Assembly (NCBI GenBank): GCA_900768785.1
Contig: CAAGEG010000042.1
Location: 1-7,429 of the forward strand
Reading direction: 5' to 3'
DNA from: an uncultured Prevotella sp.
GTDB taxonomy: Bacteria > Bacteroidota > Bacteroidia > Bacteroidales > Bacteroidaceae
DNA: 7,429 nt
Shown piece after piece: positions 7,379 to 7,429 of this stretch (position 1 is the first letter of the stretch; each line of letters begins with the position of its first letter). Under the pieces are notes generated by a model, which ran no database searches, was not told where the DNA came from, and saw only the letters and a program-made list of their open reading frames with translations. The position numbers and the translations under genes were made by a program.

Positions 7379-7391
7379 GTCTTCCTAAGAC
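7379..7391. repeat. Small hairpin in the right flank
   Basis: gtctt (7379-7383) and aagac (7387-7391) form a 5-bp perfect stem around cct. No T-run follows. It is too short to assign a role. The rest of 7324-7429 has no open frame of note and no recognisable motif. Confidence 0.25.
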
Positions 7392-7429
7392 GCTTTACAA
7401 TGTTGTTCAGATGTTACTAAATCAGTACA

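Noticed and set aside
7312..7429. A frameshifted continuation of the SusC barrel
   Set aside because: The other frames read TLTDFTSQIIC and stop, or stop at once; none resembles the LPKS-type continuation expected after LTIGYT.

Overview
The window is AT-rich and looks like a piece of a Bacteroidota (Bacteroidetes) genome, probably from the Prevotella/Bacteroides side of the phylum. The support is a GH97 glycosidase, a Bacteroidetes-type ECF sigma factor with its FecR anti-sigma factor, and a SusC/RagA-type TonB-dependent receptor. None of the genes has a clear Shine-Dalgarno sequence, which is usual in this phylum. All four genes are on the + strand and form part of a polysaccharide utilization locus (PUL).

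Layout. Positions 1-123 hold no gene but contain a 16-bp perfect palindrome, a small hairpin and a perfect 20-bp direct repeat (54-73 and 95-114). From 124 to 2043 runs a GH97 enzyme of the retaining, alpha-galactosidase-like subgroup, open from almost the first residue of the mature protein but without its signal peptide. A 311-bp AT-rich gap (2044-2354) with weak dyads and direct repeats follows. Next come the sigma factor (2355-2918), the FecR-like anti-sigma factor (2929-3915) and a SusC-like receptor with an N-terminal STN signalling domain (3967-7323). That receptor loses family resemblance after a conserved LRLKNLTIGYT motif and stops three codons later, so the end of its barrel is missing. 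The last 106 bp are non-coding and carry a second short near-duplication. No SusD partner is visible.

How the genes fit together (known family roles plus inference). The SusC-like porin should import a glycan with a SusD lipoprotein that is normally encoded next to it. Its periplasmic STN domain would report substrate binding to FecR, FecR would release the ECF sigma factor, and the sigma factor would raise transcription of the locus. GH97 would act in the periplasm on alpha-linked, probably alpha-galactosyl, oligosaccharides, if it is exported.

The most notable feature is that both outer genes are broken at the edges of the window: GH97 at its 5' end and susC at its 3' end. At each break there is a short direct repeat and unrelated sequence. 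This could be real rearrangement (insertion, deletion or cassette shuffling) or an assembly artefact at contig ends, and the sequence alone cannot decide. Apart from that, the gene set is a recognisable PUL regulatory and uptake module, not a new kind of system.
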